In this document: one piece after another, positions 34,433-43,967 of the stretch
How positions within the stretch are numbered: the first letter of the stretch is position 1
How the letters are laid out: each line of letters begins with the position of its first letter
From: Flavimaricola sp.
GTDB taxonomy: Bacteria > Pseudomonadota > Alphaproteobacteria > Rhodobacterales > Rhodobacteraceae
Length of the DNA stretch: 64,000 nucleotides
Reading direction: 5' to 3'
Assembly: GCA_020629175.1 (NCBI GenBank)
Contig: JAHDDU010000009.1
Span: forward strand, 1 to 64,000
Position numbers and translations under genes: made by a program
Notes under the pieces: generated by a model
Told to the model about the DNA's origin: nothing
The model's database searches: none
The model's input: only the letters and a program-made list of their open reading frames with translations

Positions 34433-36625
34433 TTAGGCTGCTTTGGCCTGAGGGCCAAACCGTCCATAAAAGTCCTGATTTTTCTCAGCCATTTCCCGCA
34501 GCAAGGCCGGGCATGCGAAGCGGTCGCCAAATTCGGCCGTCAACTCATCGCATCGTTCCGCAGCATAGGCCGAGCCCAGCATATCCAGCCATGAGAACGG
34601 GCCGCCGGACCAAGGGGCAAAGCCCCAGCCGAGGATCGCGCCCACGTCGCCTTCGCGGATGTCTTCGAGCACGCCTTCTTCCAATGCGCGCACCCCTTCG
34701 AGGACCTGGGCGAAGAGCAAGCGGTGCTGGACGGTGGTCAGATCTGGCTGCTCGTCGGCGGCCGGATATTTGGCGGCGAGACCATCCCAGAGGCCCTGAC
34801 GCTTGCCCTTTTCATCGTAGGCGTAGAAGCCCGCGTTTGACTTCCGACCGAGGCGGCCCTCATCGAACATCCAGAACAGCACTTCATCCTGCGCATCGTC
34901 GTAAGCGTCGCCCATGGCGGCCTTTGTTGCCTTGGCGATCTTGACGCCAAGATCGATGGAGGTTTCGTCCGTAAGCTGCAGCGGACCCAGCGGCATACCA
35001 ACGAGTTTGGCGGCGTTTTCGATCAGCGCGGGTTCGACACCCTCTTTCACCATGCGAATGCCTTCGTTGATGTAGGGGATGATACAGCGGTTGGCGTAGA
35101 AGAAGCGTTCGTCGTTGACGACAATTGGCGTCTTCTTAATCTGGCGCACAAAGTCGAGCGCCTTGGCGACGGCTTTGTCACCGGTTTCCTTACCCTTGAT
35201 GATTTCGACCAGCATCATCTTGTCGACGGGCGAGAAGAAGTGGATGCCGATGAAGTCTGCAGGATCTGAAGAGGCTTTGGCCAGCTCGGTGATCGGAAGA
35301 GTTGATGTGTTTGTGGCAAAGATCGCGTTGGGGCAGGCGGCTTGCACCTGCTTGGTGACCTCTGCCTTAACGCCCACATCCTCGAACACGGCCTCCACGA
35401 TCAGGTCACAGCCCGCGAGGGCTGCGTAATCCGTTGTCGCATTGATCAGGCCAAGGATGGCCTCTTTCTGCTCTGGCGTCGCCTTTTTGCGGGCGATGCC
35501 TTTATCCATGTAGGCTTCGGTGTAGGCTTTTCCCTTGTCAGCCGCCTCTTGTTTGGCGTCGATCAAGACGACTTCGATGCCTGCGCGGGCCGAGACGAGG
35601 GCGATGCCCGCGCCCATCATGCCAGCGCCAATGACGCCGACCTTCTTGACCGACTGGTCATCGACGGCAGGACGATTTGCACCTTTTTCCAGCGCTTCTT
35701 TGTTGATGAAGAGCGTGCGGATCATATTGGACGACGAGGGGTTCATCAGGACGTTCGTGAACCAGCGCGCCTCGATCTTGAGCGCGGTATCAAACGGGAC
35801 CATGGCCCCCTCATAGACCGCGCTGAGCAATGCCTTGGCGGCAGGGTAGACGCCTTGGGTCTTGCCATTGACCATCGCGGAAGCACCTACGAAAGTCATG
35901 AAACCAGCGGGATGATAGGGCGCACCGCCGGGCATTTTATAGCCTTTGGCATCCCATGGCTTGACGATGTCAGGCTCGGACAGGACCCATTCCTTGGCGC
36001 GCGCCAGCAGCTCGTCGGCGGGGACGACCTCGTCCACAACGCCCGCGGCTTTGGCTTTCTTCGGATCATTCAGCTTGCCCTCGAGCAACAGCGGAGAGGC
36101 GGCCATTGCGCCCATCTTGCGGACCAGTCGCGTGGTGCCGCCCATGCCGGGAAAGATGCCGACCATGATTTCGGGCAGGCCGATCTTGGCCTTGGGGTTG
36201 TCGGCGGCGAAAATCCGGTGGCAGGCGAGGGGAATTTCCAGACCGATGCCAAGTGCCGTGCCGGGCAGGCAACAGGCGATGGGCTTGCCGCCTTTGTTCG
36301 TCTTGGGATCCATACCAGCACGCTCGATCTTACGCAGCTGATGGTGGGTTTTCATGATCCCGTCAAAAAGGCCTTTGGCTGGATTGTCGCCTGCCATGTC
36401 CTTCATCTGGGCGATGATGTTGAGGTCCATACCACCGGCAAAAGAGCCTTCTTTGCCAGACGTCAGGATCACCCCTTTGATGCTGTCATCAGCAAGCGCT
36501 TGATCAATCAGCGCATCAAGGTCATCGAACCCCTTCTGGTTCATGACATTCATGGATTTGCCAACAGTGTCCCAAACGATGGTGGCGACGCCGTCGCTGT
36601 CGGTTGTCATGGAAAAATCGGACAT
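34433..36625 (-). CDS. fadJ: Fatty-acid oxidation multifunctional enzyme (enoyl-CoA hydratase / 3-hydroxyacyl-CoA dehydrogenase)
   Basis: 730 residues. The N-terminal crotonase domain has both catalytic glutamates (ALGIGLEIPLACHRI and GLPEIMVGIFPGMGGTTRL). The central NAD-binding domain begins at VGVIGAGMMGAGIALVSARA, with the catalytic histidine in GIHFFSPVDKM; two helical dimerisation domains follow. It catalyses hydration and NAD-linked oxidation in beta-oxidation. The thiolase gene lies 0.7 kb upstream on the same strand with one small gene between. FadB versus FadJ cannot be told apart by sequence alone. Confidence 0.92.
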   Translation of the reverse strand: MSDFSMTTDSDGVATIVWDTVGKSMNVMNQKGFDDLDALIDQALADDSIKGVILTSGKEGSFAGGMDLNIIAQMKDMAGDNPAKGLFDGIMKTHHQLRKIERAGMDPKTNKGGKPIACCLPGTALGIGLEIPLACHRIFAADNPKAKIGLPEIMVGIFPGMGGTTRLVRKMGAMAASPLLLEGKLNDPKKAKAAGVVDEVVPADELLARAKEWVLSEPDIVKPWDAKGYKMPGGAPYHPAGFMTFVGASAMVNGKTQGVYPAAKALLSAVYEGAMVPFDTALKIEARWFTNVLMNPSSSNMIRTLFINKEALEKGANRPAVDDQSVKKVGVIGAGMMGAGIALVSARAGIEVVLIDAKQEAADKGKAYTEAYMDKGIARKKATPEQKEAILGLINATTDYAALAGCDLIVEAVFEDVGVKAEVTKQVQAACPNAIFATNTSTLPITELAKASSDPADFIGIHFFSPVDKMMLVEIIKGKETGDKAVAKALDFVRQIKKTPIVVNDERFFYANRCIIPYINEGIRMVKEGVEPALIENAAKLVGMPLGPLQLTDETSIDLGVKIAKATKAAMGDAYDDAQDEVLFWMFDEGRLGRKSNAGFYAYDEKGKRQGLWDGLAAKYPAADEQPDLTTVQHRLLFAQVLEGVRALEEGVLEDIREGDVGAILGWGFAPWSGGPFSWLDMLGSAYAAERCDELTAEFGDRFACPALLREMAEKNQDFYGRFGPQAKAA

Positions 36626-36724
36626 GGAATGTCTCCTATCGTGATTGGGACGGCATCATACTGATCGGCGCCGCCTGTGCGGGCCGAACGAGCCGAGGTG
36701 CCAAAGTGTTTGATTGCGGTGTGG

Positions 36725-37177
36725 TCAGCCAGAGGCCGGACGGGTTGCCGCGTCCTGTTCGCCAAGGCTGACGCCGATTTCGTGCAGATAAGAATGCGTT
36801 GTTTGCGCGATCTGCACTTCCGGGCCGTCTGGTGTCTGACGGCAGTAGTAAATTGACTGGGTGGCTGCATGCTCGATCCGGTCCGCAAACCGGTAATCCC
36901 ATTGCACCCAAAGCCGGAACTGTTTGTCCCGCACCAGCTCGAGCGCTGTGGTTGTGCCCGAAATTCCCAGAACACCCGCCGATGTGTAGGTCTCGCGGCG
37001 TTTCACAACATCTTTGGAAAAGGCCGCCGTATCGGAAAAGACCTGAACCTGATTGCGAAAATAAACGGCCAATGGCGGTTTGTAGAACCGCAGAAGACGC
37101 GTCAAATCGCCGGTCTCGAAGTAGAGAACGTGTTCGGCGATAAAGGTATCGGCCGTTAAAAAGTCCACGGTTTGCAC
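36725..37177 (-). CDS. Uncharacterised protein, possibly NTF2/SnoaL-like fold
   Basis: 150 residues, soluble. The pattern of an N-terminal helix pair (LTADTFIAEHVLYFETGDLTR), a YKPPLAVYF strand, and long beta strands (FRLWVQWDYRF, AATQSIYYCRQ) resembles the NTF2-like/SnoaL fold, but no family was recognised. It lies between the thiolase and fadJ genes on the same strand, so a link to fatty-acid metabolism is possible. AAAACGTTTT, a perfect palindrome at 37235-37244, lies 58 bases upstream of its start. Confidence 0.6.
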   Translation of the reverse strand: MQTVDFLTADTFIAEHVLYFETGDLTRLLRFYKPPLAVYFRNQVQVFSDTAAFSKDVVKRRETYTSAGVLGISGTTTALELVRDKQFRLWVQWDYRFADRIEHAATQSIYYCRQTPDGPEVQIAQTTHSYLHEIGVSLGEQDAATRPASG

Positions 37178-37318
37178 TGCCTGCTACAAACTTCAATCGT
37201 TCGTAAACGCGCACCCGCAGCAAAGAGTTCCCCGAAAACGTTTTAAACGCTGAAATATTCGCTGCAGTGCAGCAATGCCCCGTGCGTTCGCTTTCAATTG
37301 ATTGACGCATTGAGCGCA

Positions 37319-38530
37319 TCAGATGCGCTCAATAATCGTCGCTGCACCCATGCCAGAGGCGATGCACAAGGTGGCGAGCCCAGTGCCCTTGCCTGTGCGC
37401 TCTAGCTCGTCCAACAACGTTCCAATGATGATTGCGCCAGTCGCACCAAGTGGGTGGCCCATAGCGATAGAGCCACCGTTGACGTTGACGATGCTGTCAT
37501 CCACATCAAAGGCCTGCATGAAACGCAGCACGACGGACGCAAAGGCTTCGTTGACTTCGAAGAGATCAATATCGCTGATCGACATGCCGCTGTCCGCGAG
37601 GATCTTTTCGGTCACAGGAACCGGCCCGGTAAGCATGATCGTCGGATCCGTCCCGATCTTCGCCGTCTGGCGAATGCGCGCCCGTGGTTTTAGCCCATTG
37701 GCTTCACCCCACTCCTTGGATCCGATCAGAACGCCTGCGGCGCCATCGACGATGCCGGACGAGTTGCCAGCGTGGTGAATGTGGTTGATCCGTTCGAGGT
37801 GCGGGTATTTCATCAGCGCGACTTTATCAAAGCCGGGCATTACCTCGCCCATGTCCTTGAACGCCGGCTTGAGCCCACCAAGGCTTTGCATGTCCGTGCC
37901 GGGGCGCATGTACTCGTCGTGCGCTAAAATTTCGAGGCCATTCTGATCCTTCACAGGAACGATGGATTTGGCAAATCGCTTGTCATCCCATGCGGCCGCG
38001 GCCCGCTCTTGGCTTTTCATGGCCAAAAGGTCAGCGTCATCACGGGAGAAGCCGTATTCCGTCGCGATAATATCTGCTGAGATGCCCTGTGGGACAAAAT
38101 ATGTGTCCATGGCGATTGATGGGTCAACGGCAATGGCCGCGCCGTCGCTGCCCATGGCCACGCGACCCATCATCTCAACGCCACCCGCGATATAGGCACC
38201 GCCTGCGCCACCTTTGACCTGATTGGCAGCGAGGTTTACCGCTTCCATCCCAGAGGCGCAGAACCGGTTGATGGCAAGCCCGGGGATGCTTTCATCGAGA
38301 TCAGAGGCAAGAACGGCGGTCCGCGCAAGGCAGCCGCCCTGTTCGCCAACCTGTGTGACGTTGCCCCAGATCACATCTTCTACAGCGTGCCCTTCAAGGT
38401 TGTTACGCTCTTTCAAGGCGTTCAGAACGCCCGAGGACAGACGAGCCGAGGTGACTTCGTGCAACGAGCCATCCTTGCGGCCTTTGCCGCGCGGCGTGCG
38501 GACAGTGTCATAGATGTAGGCTTCGGTCAT
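37319..38530 (-). CDS. fadA: Acetyl-CoA C-acyltransferase (thiolase)
   Basis: 403 residues from ATG 38530 (GGAGGACACACC before it). The nucleophilic cysteine is in NRFCASGMEAVNLAA, the histidine in GGSIAMGHPLGATGA, and the second cysteine near the C-terminus in TLCIASGMGAATI. It performs the last step of beta-oxidation. A perfect 16-bp palindrome lies 30 bases upstream (38560-38575). Biosynthetic versus degradative specificity is not certain, but the fadJ neighbour favours beta-oxidation. Confidence 0.9.
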   Translation of the reverse strand: MTEAYIYDTVRTPRGKGRKDGSLHEVTSARLSSGVLNALKERNNLEGHAVEDVIWGNVTQVGEQGGCLARTAVLASDLDESIPGLAINRFCASGMEAVNLAANQVKGGAGGAYIAGGVEMMGRVAMGSDGAAIAVDPSIAMDTYFVPQGISADIIATEYGFSRDDADLLAMKSQERAAAAWDDKRFAKSIVPVKDQNGLEILAHDEYMRPGTDMQSLGGLKPAFKDMGEVMPGFDKVALMKYPHLERINHIHHAGNSSGIVDGAAGVLIGSKEWGEANGLKPRARIRQTAKIGTDPTIMLTGPVPVTEKILADSGMSISDIDLFEVNEAFASVVLRFMQAFDVDDSIVNVNGGSIAMGHPLGATGAIIIGTLLDELERTGKGTGLATLCIASGMGAATIIERI

Positions 38531-38559
38531 GGTGTGTCCTCCTCGGCGATGTTGCCTAA

Positions 38560-38575
38560 TTGACGTGCACGTCAA
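38560..38575. promoter_or_regulatory. Perfect 16-bp palindrome upstream of the thiolase gene
   Basis: TTGACGTGCACGTCAA, 30 bases before the fadA-like start. Its ACGT-centred half sites resemble those of MerR-type regulators of branched-chain and fatty-acid degradation (LiuR type) and match the half site at 42248-42262 next to merR genes. Confidence 0.6.
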
Positions 38576-38652
38576 GCGGCGTCATTTCAAGCTCTGCCGT
38601 TGCGTCATCCTTTCGGACTGACCTTTGGTCAGGTAGCGGCGTATCGGTATCC

Positions 38653-39282
38653 TTACGCGCGGTCAGCGGGTGATCCGGGCATCAGATCGTAGGGCGCCTT
38701 CCAGCCGGGCAGGGCGGCTATTGCGTCGAGCCACCGGTCAATGTTGGCATAATTGGTCCGGTCAAAGGTGAACGGCTCGGGGTAAAAGAGATAGCCGCAA
38801 CAAGCGAGATCCGCGATGGTCACATCTTCACCGGCGAGCCATTTGCGTTGCCCCAACGCGCGATCCACGGTTTTAAGAGCTGCGGCCAGTCGCCCGGCCT
38901 GAAAGTTGATTACGTCGTCGCTGCGTTTGTTTTCCGGCAAAAAGTTCATCAAAAACCTCAGGTTGCCCGCGACACTGGACAGTTTGTGGTTGTCAAAAAA
39001 CATCCACCGGAGCACGTCGCGCCGTGCAGCCGCGGACGTGCCTCCCAGTTTGCCGGACTTGGAGCTGACGTAGTCCTGAATGACACCGGATTGCGAGAGG
39101 ACAAGGTCTCCATCCTCAAGCACCGGTACTTCGCCCATGTCATTCAGCGCCAGAAACTCCGGCGTCCGCACGCCGCCATTGAAGAAATCAACAAACACGG
39201 GCTCCCATTCTTGTTCCGCCAACGTAAGGGTCAGGGCCGCCTTATAAGCGTTACCGCTTTCGCCAAAGCAATGAAGTTTCAT
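38653..39282 (-). CDS. Glutathione S-transferase family protein
   Basis: 209 residues from ATG 39282 (AGGAGAG before it). The N-terminal thioredoxin-like domain (MKLHCFGESGNAYKAALTL; cis-proline in GEVPVLEDGDLVLSQSGVI with the SQS glutathione-binding element) and the all-helical C-terminal domain (WLAGEDVTIADLACCGYLFY) are complete. The active-site residue is probably Ser9 or Asn11. Substrate unknown; it stands alone between lipid-degradation genes. Confidence 0.85.
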   Translation of the reverse strand: MKLHCFGESGNAYKAALTLTLAEQEWEPVFVDFFNGGVRTPEFLALNDMGEVPVLEDGDLVLSQSGVIQDYVSSKSGKLGGTSAAARRDVLRWMFFDNHKLSSVAGNLRFLMNFLPENKRSDDVINFQAGRLAAALKTVDRALGQRKWLAGEDVTIADLACCGYLFYPEPFTFDRTNYANIDRWLDAIAALPGWKAPYDLMPGSPADRA

Positions 39283-39502
39283 CTGGTACTCTCCTGTTAT
39301 GGCCGGGGCCGGATTTGAGAGCATCGTAGAGACTTGCTGATGTTTGCCAAGGCAGGCTGCAGTCTAGCACCATTTACCGCGCGTCATTCATGCTTTGGGA
39401 CTTGGCCGCCTTGGTGGCATGACGGCCAAGTCTTCATGCGTCTCAGCTTCATCTGACCTGAGAAACTCCCCCCGGAGGGCCGTTCAGAAGCCGTGTCATC
39501 TG

Positions 39503-39715
39503 TTATTTTTTGCGCGCTTCCAGCTCGGAATTGAAAATGCGGAGCCTGTGCCCAAAGGTATCTTCATTCAAAATGCTGTCGAAATTCTCAAACAGAAAGG
39601 ACAGCGCTTCTCCTTCATCAAGGCCGGCCTCGCGGGCGAAGCGTTTCAGACGACGGTAGCCGTCTTCGGTCATGGCGACGGGGAACCGGCGGGTCAGGCG
39701 AAGGCGTTTGGGCAT
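39503..39715 (-). CDS. Small ribbon-helix-helix-like protein
   Basis: 70 residues. The sequence RRFPVAMTEDGYRRLKRFAREAGLDEGEALSFLF (given here only as the spacing strand-helix-helix; residues about 9-42) fits a ribbon-helix-helix fold, so DNA binding is possible. Very basic N-terminus (MPKRLRLTRR). No toxin gene is adjacent, so an antitoxin role is not supported. Family not recognised beyond the fold guess. Confidence 0.55.
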   Translation of the reverse strand: MPKRLRLTRRFPVAMTEDGYRRLKRFAREAGLDEGEALSFLFENFDSILNEDTFGHRLRIFNSELEARKK

Positions 39716-39837
39716 TTTTCTCTCATAGACGATTGGTGCCCTTAGACCGGTTCATTGTGGCCATTTTGGGGAGGAGCGCCGTGCGCCGCTGTTTGCCTGA
39801 CGGCAAATACGCCCCGCCCGCCGTCCCGGTTCGTTTG

Positions 39838-39895
39838 AGGGGCGCTGCCCCTCGCCCTTGCGGGCTCACCCCGGGATTATTTTGGCCAGAAGAAG
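39838..39895. repeat. Dispersed intergenic repeat, copy B
   Basis: Hairpin GAGGGGC-GCT-GCCCCTC (39838-39854), a spacer, then GGATTATTTTGGCCAGAAG with flanks; 39873-39895 is a perfect 23-base match to 10121-10143. The hairpin core GGGGCGCTGCCCC is shared with copy C at 19064. It lies upstream of the small RHH-like gene and downstream of the acyl-CoA dehydrogenase gene. Confidence 0.7.
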
Positions 39896-39958
39896 GGAGA
39901 GTGGTGACAAAAAGGCCCGCCAAAGGGGCGGGCCTTTGATTTCGACGACGCAGAAACT

Positions 39959-41737
39959 TTAGAAGTTTGCGGCCTCGAGCGCCATGACCGTGTCAGCGCC
40001 AGTATTGATCCGTGCAAGGTGCATGGATGTGGCGGGCAGCTGGCGGGCCATGTAGTAGCGGCCGGTGGCGATCTTGGTCTCATAGAAGGCCGTATCAGAG
40101 GCCCCTGCATCCAGCTGAGCCTTTGCGGCTTTGGCCATTTGTGCCCAGACGAGGCCAAGGCAGACATGCCCCATCATGTGCATGAAGTCATAGGAGCCGG
40201 AGAGCGCATTGTTGGGGTTCTTCATTCCATTTTGCATGAAGTACATGCCCGCGGCCTGGAGATCCTTGGAGGCGGCTTTGAGGGGCTCGAGGAAGTCCTT
40301 TTCGAACGCTTCGTCGCCTTTGTTCTCGGCGATGAAGGACTTCACCATCTCAAAGAAGGCCATGACATGCTTGCCGCCATCCTGGGCCAATTTGCGGCCG
40401 ACCAGATCGAGAGCCTGCACGCCATTGGCGCCTTCGTAGATCATGGCAATCCGGGCGTCGCGAGCGAATTGGGACATGCCCCATTCTTCGATGTAGCCAT
40501 GGCCGCCGTAGACCTGCTGGGCCGCTGTCGCGTATTCGAAACCCTTGTCGGTCAGGAATCCCTTGATGACAGGTGTCATGAGTGAGACGAGGCCGTCGGC
40601 GTCTTTGTCTTCCATGCGATGGGCTCGGTCAATCAGGCTGGAGCCCCAGTAGGTAAAGGCGCGGGCTCCTTCGACAAAGCTTTTCTGATCCATCAGATTT
40701 CGGCGGATATCGGGGTGCACGATCAGCGGATCAGCAGGGCCGTCAGGGTTTTTGGCGCCAGTGACGTCGCGGCCCTGCAGGCGGTCATTGGCGTAGGCCA
40801 CAGCGTTCTGGTATGCGACTTCGGCCTGCGCATAGCCTTGCAGGCCAACACCCAGTCGCGCTTCGTTCATCATGGTGAACATGGCGCGCATGCCTTTGTG
40901 CTCTTCGCCGATGAGAAAGCCGGTGGCTTCGTCATAGTTCATCACGCAGGTCGCATTGCCGTGGATGCCCATTTTCTCTTCGAGCTTGCCACAGGCGACG
41001 CCATTGCGGGCGCCCAGAGAGCCGTCTTCGTTCACCAGGAACTTGGGCACGATAAAGAGAGAGACGCCCTTGATCCCTTCTGGCCCGCCGGGAATTTTGG
41101 CGAGGACAAGGTGGATGATGTTCTCCGCCATGTCGTGTTCACCGGCGGAAATGAAAATCTTCTGGCCGGAGACTTTGAAGCTGCCGTCATCCTGCGGGAC
41201 GGCCTTGGTGCGCATCAGGCCCAGATCGGTGCCGCAATGCGGCTCTGTCAGGTTCATTGTGCCGGTCCATTCGCAGGAGGCGAGTTTGGGCAGGTACATG
41301 TCCTTTTGCGCGTCCGAGCCGTGGGCCAGGATGGCTGACAGTGCGCCATGGGTCAGACCTTGGTACATGTTGAAGGCCATGTTGGCGCTGACCATAGGCT
41401 CCTGAGCAGCGGTGTGCATGATGTAGGGCAGGCCTTGACCGCCGTATTGCTCGGGCACGTCCATCGCGGTCCAGCCGCCCTCTTTCATTTGCGTAAAGGC
41501 ATCGCTGAAGCCTGTTGGTGTACGGACGACACCGTTTTCGAGCACGCAGCCTTCGCGGTCGCCCACCTCGTTCAGCGGCATCAGAACTTCGGAGGAGACT
41601 TTGCCGGCTTCTTCAAGGACGGCGCTAGTGAAATCGCGGTCCAGGTCCTCGTAGCCAGGGATATCCTGCTCGCTCACTTTCAGCCAATCGTGAAAGATGA
41701 ACTGCATGTCCTTGAGGGGGGCTGAGTAGCTAGGCAT
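39959..41737 (-). CDS. Acyl-CoA dehydrogenase, 592-residue type
   Basis: 592 residues, the long form with an extra C-terminal helical domain. FAD/substrate motifs: [25 protein letters not shown]-type loop, [12 protein letters not shown], and the catalytic glutamate in [19 protein letters not shown]. It catalyses the first step of beta-oxidation for an acyl-CoA; the roseobacter DMSP enzyme DmdC belongs to the same long subfamily, so methylmercaptopropionyl-CoA cannot be excluded. It lies 34 bases after a merR gene on the same strand, and probably forms an operon with it. Confidence 0.9.
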   Translation of the reverse strand: MPSYSAPLKDMQFIFHDWLKVSEQDIPGYEDLDRDFTSAVLEEAGKVSSEVLMPLNEVGDREGCVLENGVVRTPTGFSDAFTQMKEGGWTAMDVPEQYGGQGLPYIMHTAAQEPMVSANMAFNMYQGLTHGALSAILAHGSDAQKDMYLPKLASCEWTGTMNLTEPHCGTDLGLMRTKAVPQDDGSFKVSGQKIFISAGEHDMAENIIHLVLAKIPGGPEGIKGVSLFIVPKFLVNEDGSLGARNGVACGKLEEKMGIHGNATCVMNYDEATGFLIGEEHKGMRAMFTMMNEARLGVGLQGYAQAEVAYQNAVAYANDRLQGRDVTGAKNPDGPADPLIVHPDIRRNLMDQKSFVEGARAFTYWGSSLIDRAHRMEDKDADGLVSLMTPVIKGFLTDKGFEYATAAQQVYGGHGYIEEWGMSQFARDARIAMIYEGANGVQALDLVGRKLAQDGGKHVMAFFEMVKSFIAENKGDEAFEKDFLEPLKAASKDLQAAGMYFMQNGMKNPNNALSGSYDFMHMMGHVCLGLVWAQMAKAAKAQLDAGASDTAFYETKIATGRYYMARQLPATSMHLARINTGADTVMALEAANF

Positions 41738-41771
41738 TTGGTGGTGTCTCCCTAAAGTCCGCGGGTTTCGG

Positions 41772-42170
41772 CTAAGCCGCGGGTTCTGTGTTCGTCAGGC
41801 GCGCAAGTTTTTGGGCGCCCCATTCCATTTCTGCTGTCAGTTCGGCAATGGCTTCGTCCAGTTCAGCGCGCTGCGCTTTCATGGTTTCGAGATGTTTTTG
41901 AGCGAGCTTGTGGGTCTGCTCTAACTGCGTCGCTTGCTGGTCGCCCATGTCGTACAGATCGAGCAGTTGCCGGATCTCTTCCAGGGCGAAACCAAACCGC
42001 TTGCCACGCAAAATCAACTTGAGCCGAGCACGATCCCGCTTCGTAAACAGACGTTTTGTCCCTTCGCGTATCGGGAACAACAGCTCTTTGCCCTCGTAAA
42101 AACGAAGAGCGCGGGCTGTCACATCAAATTCGTCGCACATCTGCCGAATGGTCATCGTTGTCTCGGTCAT
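41772..42170 (-). CDS. MerR family transcriptional regulator 1
   Basis: 132 residues. The winged-helix N-terminus has the MerR signature ([19 protein letters not shown], residues about 7-25) and a long coiled coil ([29 protein letters not shown]) for dimerisation. It lacks the metal-binding cysteines of MerR/CueR types, as in the LiuR/fatty-acid regulator branch. The acyl-CoA dehydrogenase gene is next downstream, and ACGTTAACGT lies 78 bases upstream, so it may regulate its own operon. Confidence 0.85.
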   Translation of the reverse strand: MTETTMTIRQMCDEFDVTARALRFYEGKELLFPIREGTKRLFTKRDRARLKLILRGKRFGFALEEIRQLLDLYDMGDQQATQLEQTHKLAQKHLETMKAQRAELDEAIAELTAEMEWGAQKLARLTNTEPAA

Positions 42171-42247
42171 CGCTAATTTCCTACATCAGAGTCACTGTCC
42201 GATACGAACGTCATCTGTGCAGGTTGGGAGCACCTTACAAGCAAAAC

Positions 42248-42262
42248 TGACGTTAACGTAAA
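42248..42262. promoter_or_regulatory. ACGTTAACGT palindrome upstream of merR1
   Basis: TGACGTTAACGTAAA with perfect core ACGTTAACGT, 78 bases before the merR1 start. It shares the TGACGT half site with the palindrome upstream of the thiolase gene and resembles LiuR-type MerR operators. Confidence 0.6.
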
Positions 42263-42335
42263 CCTGACGCCGCGTCACAGATCGCTTTACGAAAGGTCAG
42301 GTTCTGAATGCGGCGAATGTCACAAATAGAAAACC

Positions 42336-42357
42336 GGGAAAACTATTCTGTTTTCCC
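42336..42357. terminator. 8-bp inverted repeat, possible terminator of merR2
   Basis: GGGAAAAC / GTTTTCCC with a 6-base loop; on the minus strand GGTTTTCTATTT follows, which is a weak U-rich tail. It lies 163 bases after the merR2 stop. Terminator or operator; not decidable by eye. Confidence 0.35.
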
Positions 42358-42519
42358 CTCTTTAGGCCTATTTTTTTGGTGTTTGCGGTATGGAAATCCT
42401 TACCATCGCTTGGCAAGGCACTGCAAAAGTTGCGAAATTTTCAAAGCGCTTTGGGCCCGAGATCCAAGGCAGAAGCCTGACGCGAACGGAATGACGTAGG
42501 GTCGGTTTCGGGGGCTAGC

Positions 42520-42888
42520 CTACTTCAGCGAGGCCAAAGTCGAGTCGCGCAAAGATTTCAACTCGGTCATCGTTTCATCCAACTGTGTGCGCTGTTCTTC
42601 GAGTTCGACGAGTTGTCGATCCGCCAGTTCGACCCAGGCCTGCATCTGTGCCTCGGTCCCTTCATTCTCGTAAATCATCAGCCATTGGCGAATATCTTCA
42701 AGAGCAAAACCAAACCTGCGGCCACGTAGGATGAGGGTCATACGCGCCAGCTCTTTGCTGCCATAAAAGCGGGACCTGCCTTCCTTTTCAGGTGAGAGCA
42801 GTTCGATGTATTCATAGTACCGCAGCGTGCGCGGCGTCACATCAAACTTGGCGCACATCTCTTTGAAAGACAGGCGAACGTCACTCAT
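42520..42888 (-). CDS. MerR family transcriptional regulator 2
   Basis: 122 residues from ATG 42888 (GGAGATTTGCCC before it); a longer open frame to 43386 only reads through the divergent thioesterase gene. Helix-turn-helix FKEMCAKFDVTPRTLRYYEY and a coiled coil (WVELADRQLVELEEQRTQL). It is a paralogue of regulator 1, both with the pattern MCxxFDVTxRxLRxYE. CCTTAAGG at 42904-42911 lies just upstream and may be part of its own operator. Metal-site cysteines are absent. Confidence 0.85.
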   Translation of the reverse strand: MSDVRLSFKEMCAKFDVTPRTLRYYEYIELLSPEKEGRSRFYGSKELARMTLILRGRRFGFALEDIRQWLMIYENEGTEAQMQAWVELADRQLVELEEQRTQLDETMTELKSLRDSTLASLK

Positions 42889-43056
42889 GGGCAAATCTCC
42901 TTGCCTTAAGGTTACTGTCGAGAGTGTGACGGGGCAACCGTGCAGTTCAAATTGGTGCTTGGGAGTGTTTGGGTACATAGACCGCGGGTTGCGGTGGCCA
43001 GAAATATTTGCGACGTCAGTATCACCACATTGGCCCGCCGGGCTGCGGGGGCCAAA

Positions 43057-43488
43057 ATGACAGATCAAAACAAGCGGCAGGAAATGATTGCCAAAACCTT
43101 TATCGAGGTGTTGCCGCATGCCAAGGCATTGGGCATGTGCATTGATGACATTGGCGCAGGCACTGCGCGGCTCACCATGCCCTATGATGCCAAGCTGATC
43201 GGGGATCCTGCTACGGGTGTGATCCACGGTGGGGCAGTGTCCGCGCTGATGGACACTTGCGGTGGGGCAGCCGTGATGGCCCATACCGCCGAACCCATCA
43301 GCACGGCGACACTCGACCTGCGGATTGATTACATGCGCCCCGCCACGCCGGGGCAGACGATCACCGCAGAGGCGGAATGCTATCACGTCACGCGTTCGGT
43401 TGCTTTCGTCCGCGCCACTGCCATGGATGAGGATCGCGAGCGTCCTGTTGCCACCGCGACGGGCGCCTTCTCTGTGGTGCGTCCATGA
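43057..43488 (+). CDS. PaaI-type hotdog thioesterase 1
   Basis: 143 residues from ATG 43057. A hotdog-fold acyl-CoA thioesterase: the active-site region is [17 protein letters not shown], followed by [20 protein letters not shown]. Cytoplasmic, expected to hydrolyse small or aromatic acyl-CoA esters. Overlaps the next thioesterase by 4 bases (ATGA) and is divergent from merR2, which may control it. Confidence 0.86.
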   Translation: MTDQNKRQEMIAKTFIEVLPHAKALGMCIDDIGAGTARLTMPYDAKLIGDPATGVIHGGAVSALMDTCGGAAVMAHTAEPISTATLDLRIDYMRPATPGQTITAEAECYHVTRSVAFVRATAMDEDRERPVATATGAFSVVRP

Positions 43489-43967
43489 AAACGCCTGAAC
43501 CTGTACACGTGATCAAACAAAGGCGTGACGAGGCGTTGAGCGGTCTGATCAAGGCGGTTCCGTACATCGGATTTCTGGGCGTGGAGTTTGAGCGGCGTGG
43601 CGACGAGCTGACCGCGACAATGCCGTATCAGGACATGTTGATCGGCAACCCCGCGCTGCCAGCGCTTCATGGCGGGGCGACGGCGGCCTTTTTGGAGATC
43701 ACTGCCATCATTGAGCTCAGCTGGGCCATGATGTGGTCCGAGATGGAGGCAGGGGGCGAGGCGCGGGTGCCGGTGCTGCCCAAGACGATTGATTTCACCG
43801 TCGACTATCTTCGTCCCGGTTTGCCCAGGGATGCCTATGCCCGCGCACGGGTTAACCGCTCGGGTCGGCGTTATGCCAGCGTGCATGTCGAGGGGTGGCA
43901 GGACAATCGCTCCAAGCTTTTCACTCAGGCCACCGGTCATTTTCTGATGCCGCCACGCGATGGCTGA
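43485..43967 (+). CDS. PaaI-type hotdog thioesterase 2
   Basis: 160 residues, a diverged paralogue of the preceding gene. Hotdog motif [19 protein letters not shown]; the strand [20 protein letters not shown] matches the family. It may form a heteromeric enzyme with copy 1, or act on other acyl-CoA substrates. Its last 8 bases overlap the MATE gene, so the three genes form an operon. Confidence 0.84.
   Translation: MKTPEPVHVIKQRRDEALSGLIKAVPYIGFLGVEFERRGDELTATMPYQDMLIGNPALPALHGGATAAFLEITAIIELSWAMMWSEMEAGGEARVPVLPKTIDFTVDYLRPGLPRDAYARARVNRSGRRYASVHVEGWQDNRSKLFTQATGHFLMPPRDG

Larger units (their letters stand above)
42171..42519. other. 349-base non-coding region between two merR genes
   Basis: No plausible gene. 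It holds the ACGT palindrome at 42248-42262, a perfect 8-bp inverted repeat at 42336-42357, and AT-rich sequence near 42350-42380 (GGCCTATTTTTTTGG). Probably the promoter of the merR1-acyl-CoA dehydrogenase operon and the 3' region of merR2. Confidence 0.5.

Noticed and set aside
35342-36664. 440-codon plus-strand frame opposite fadJ
   Set aside because: Shadow of the multifunctional enzyme; composition without domain motifs.
40619-41338. 239-codon plus-strand frame opposite the acyl-CoA dehydrogenase gene
   Set aside because: Antisense shadow.
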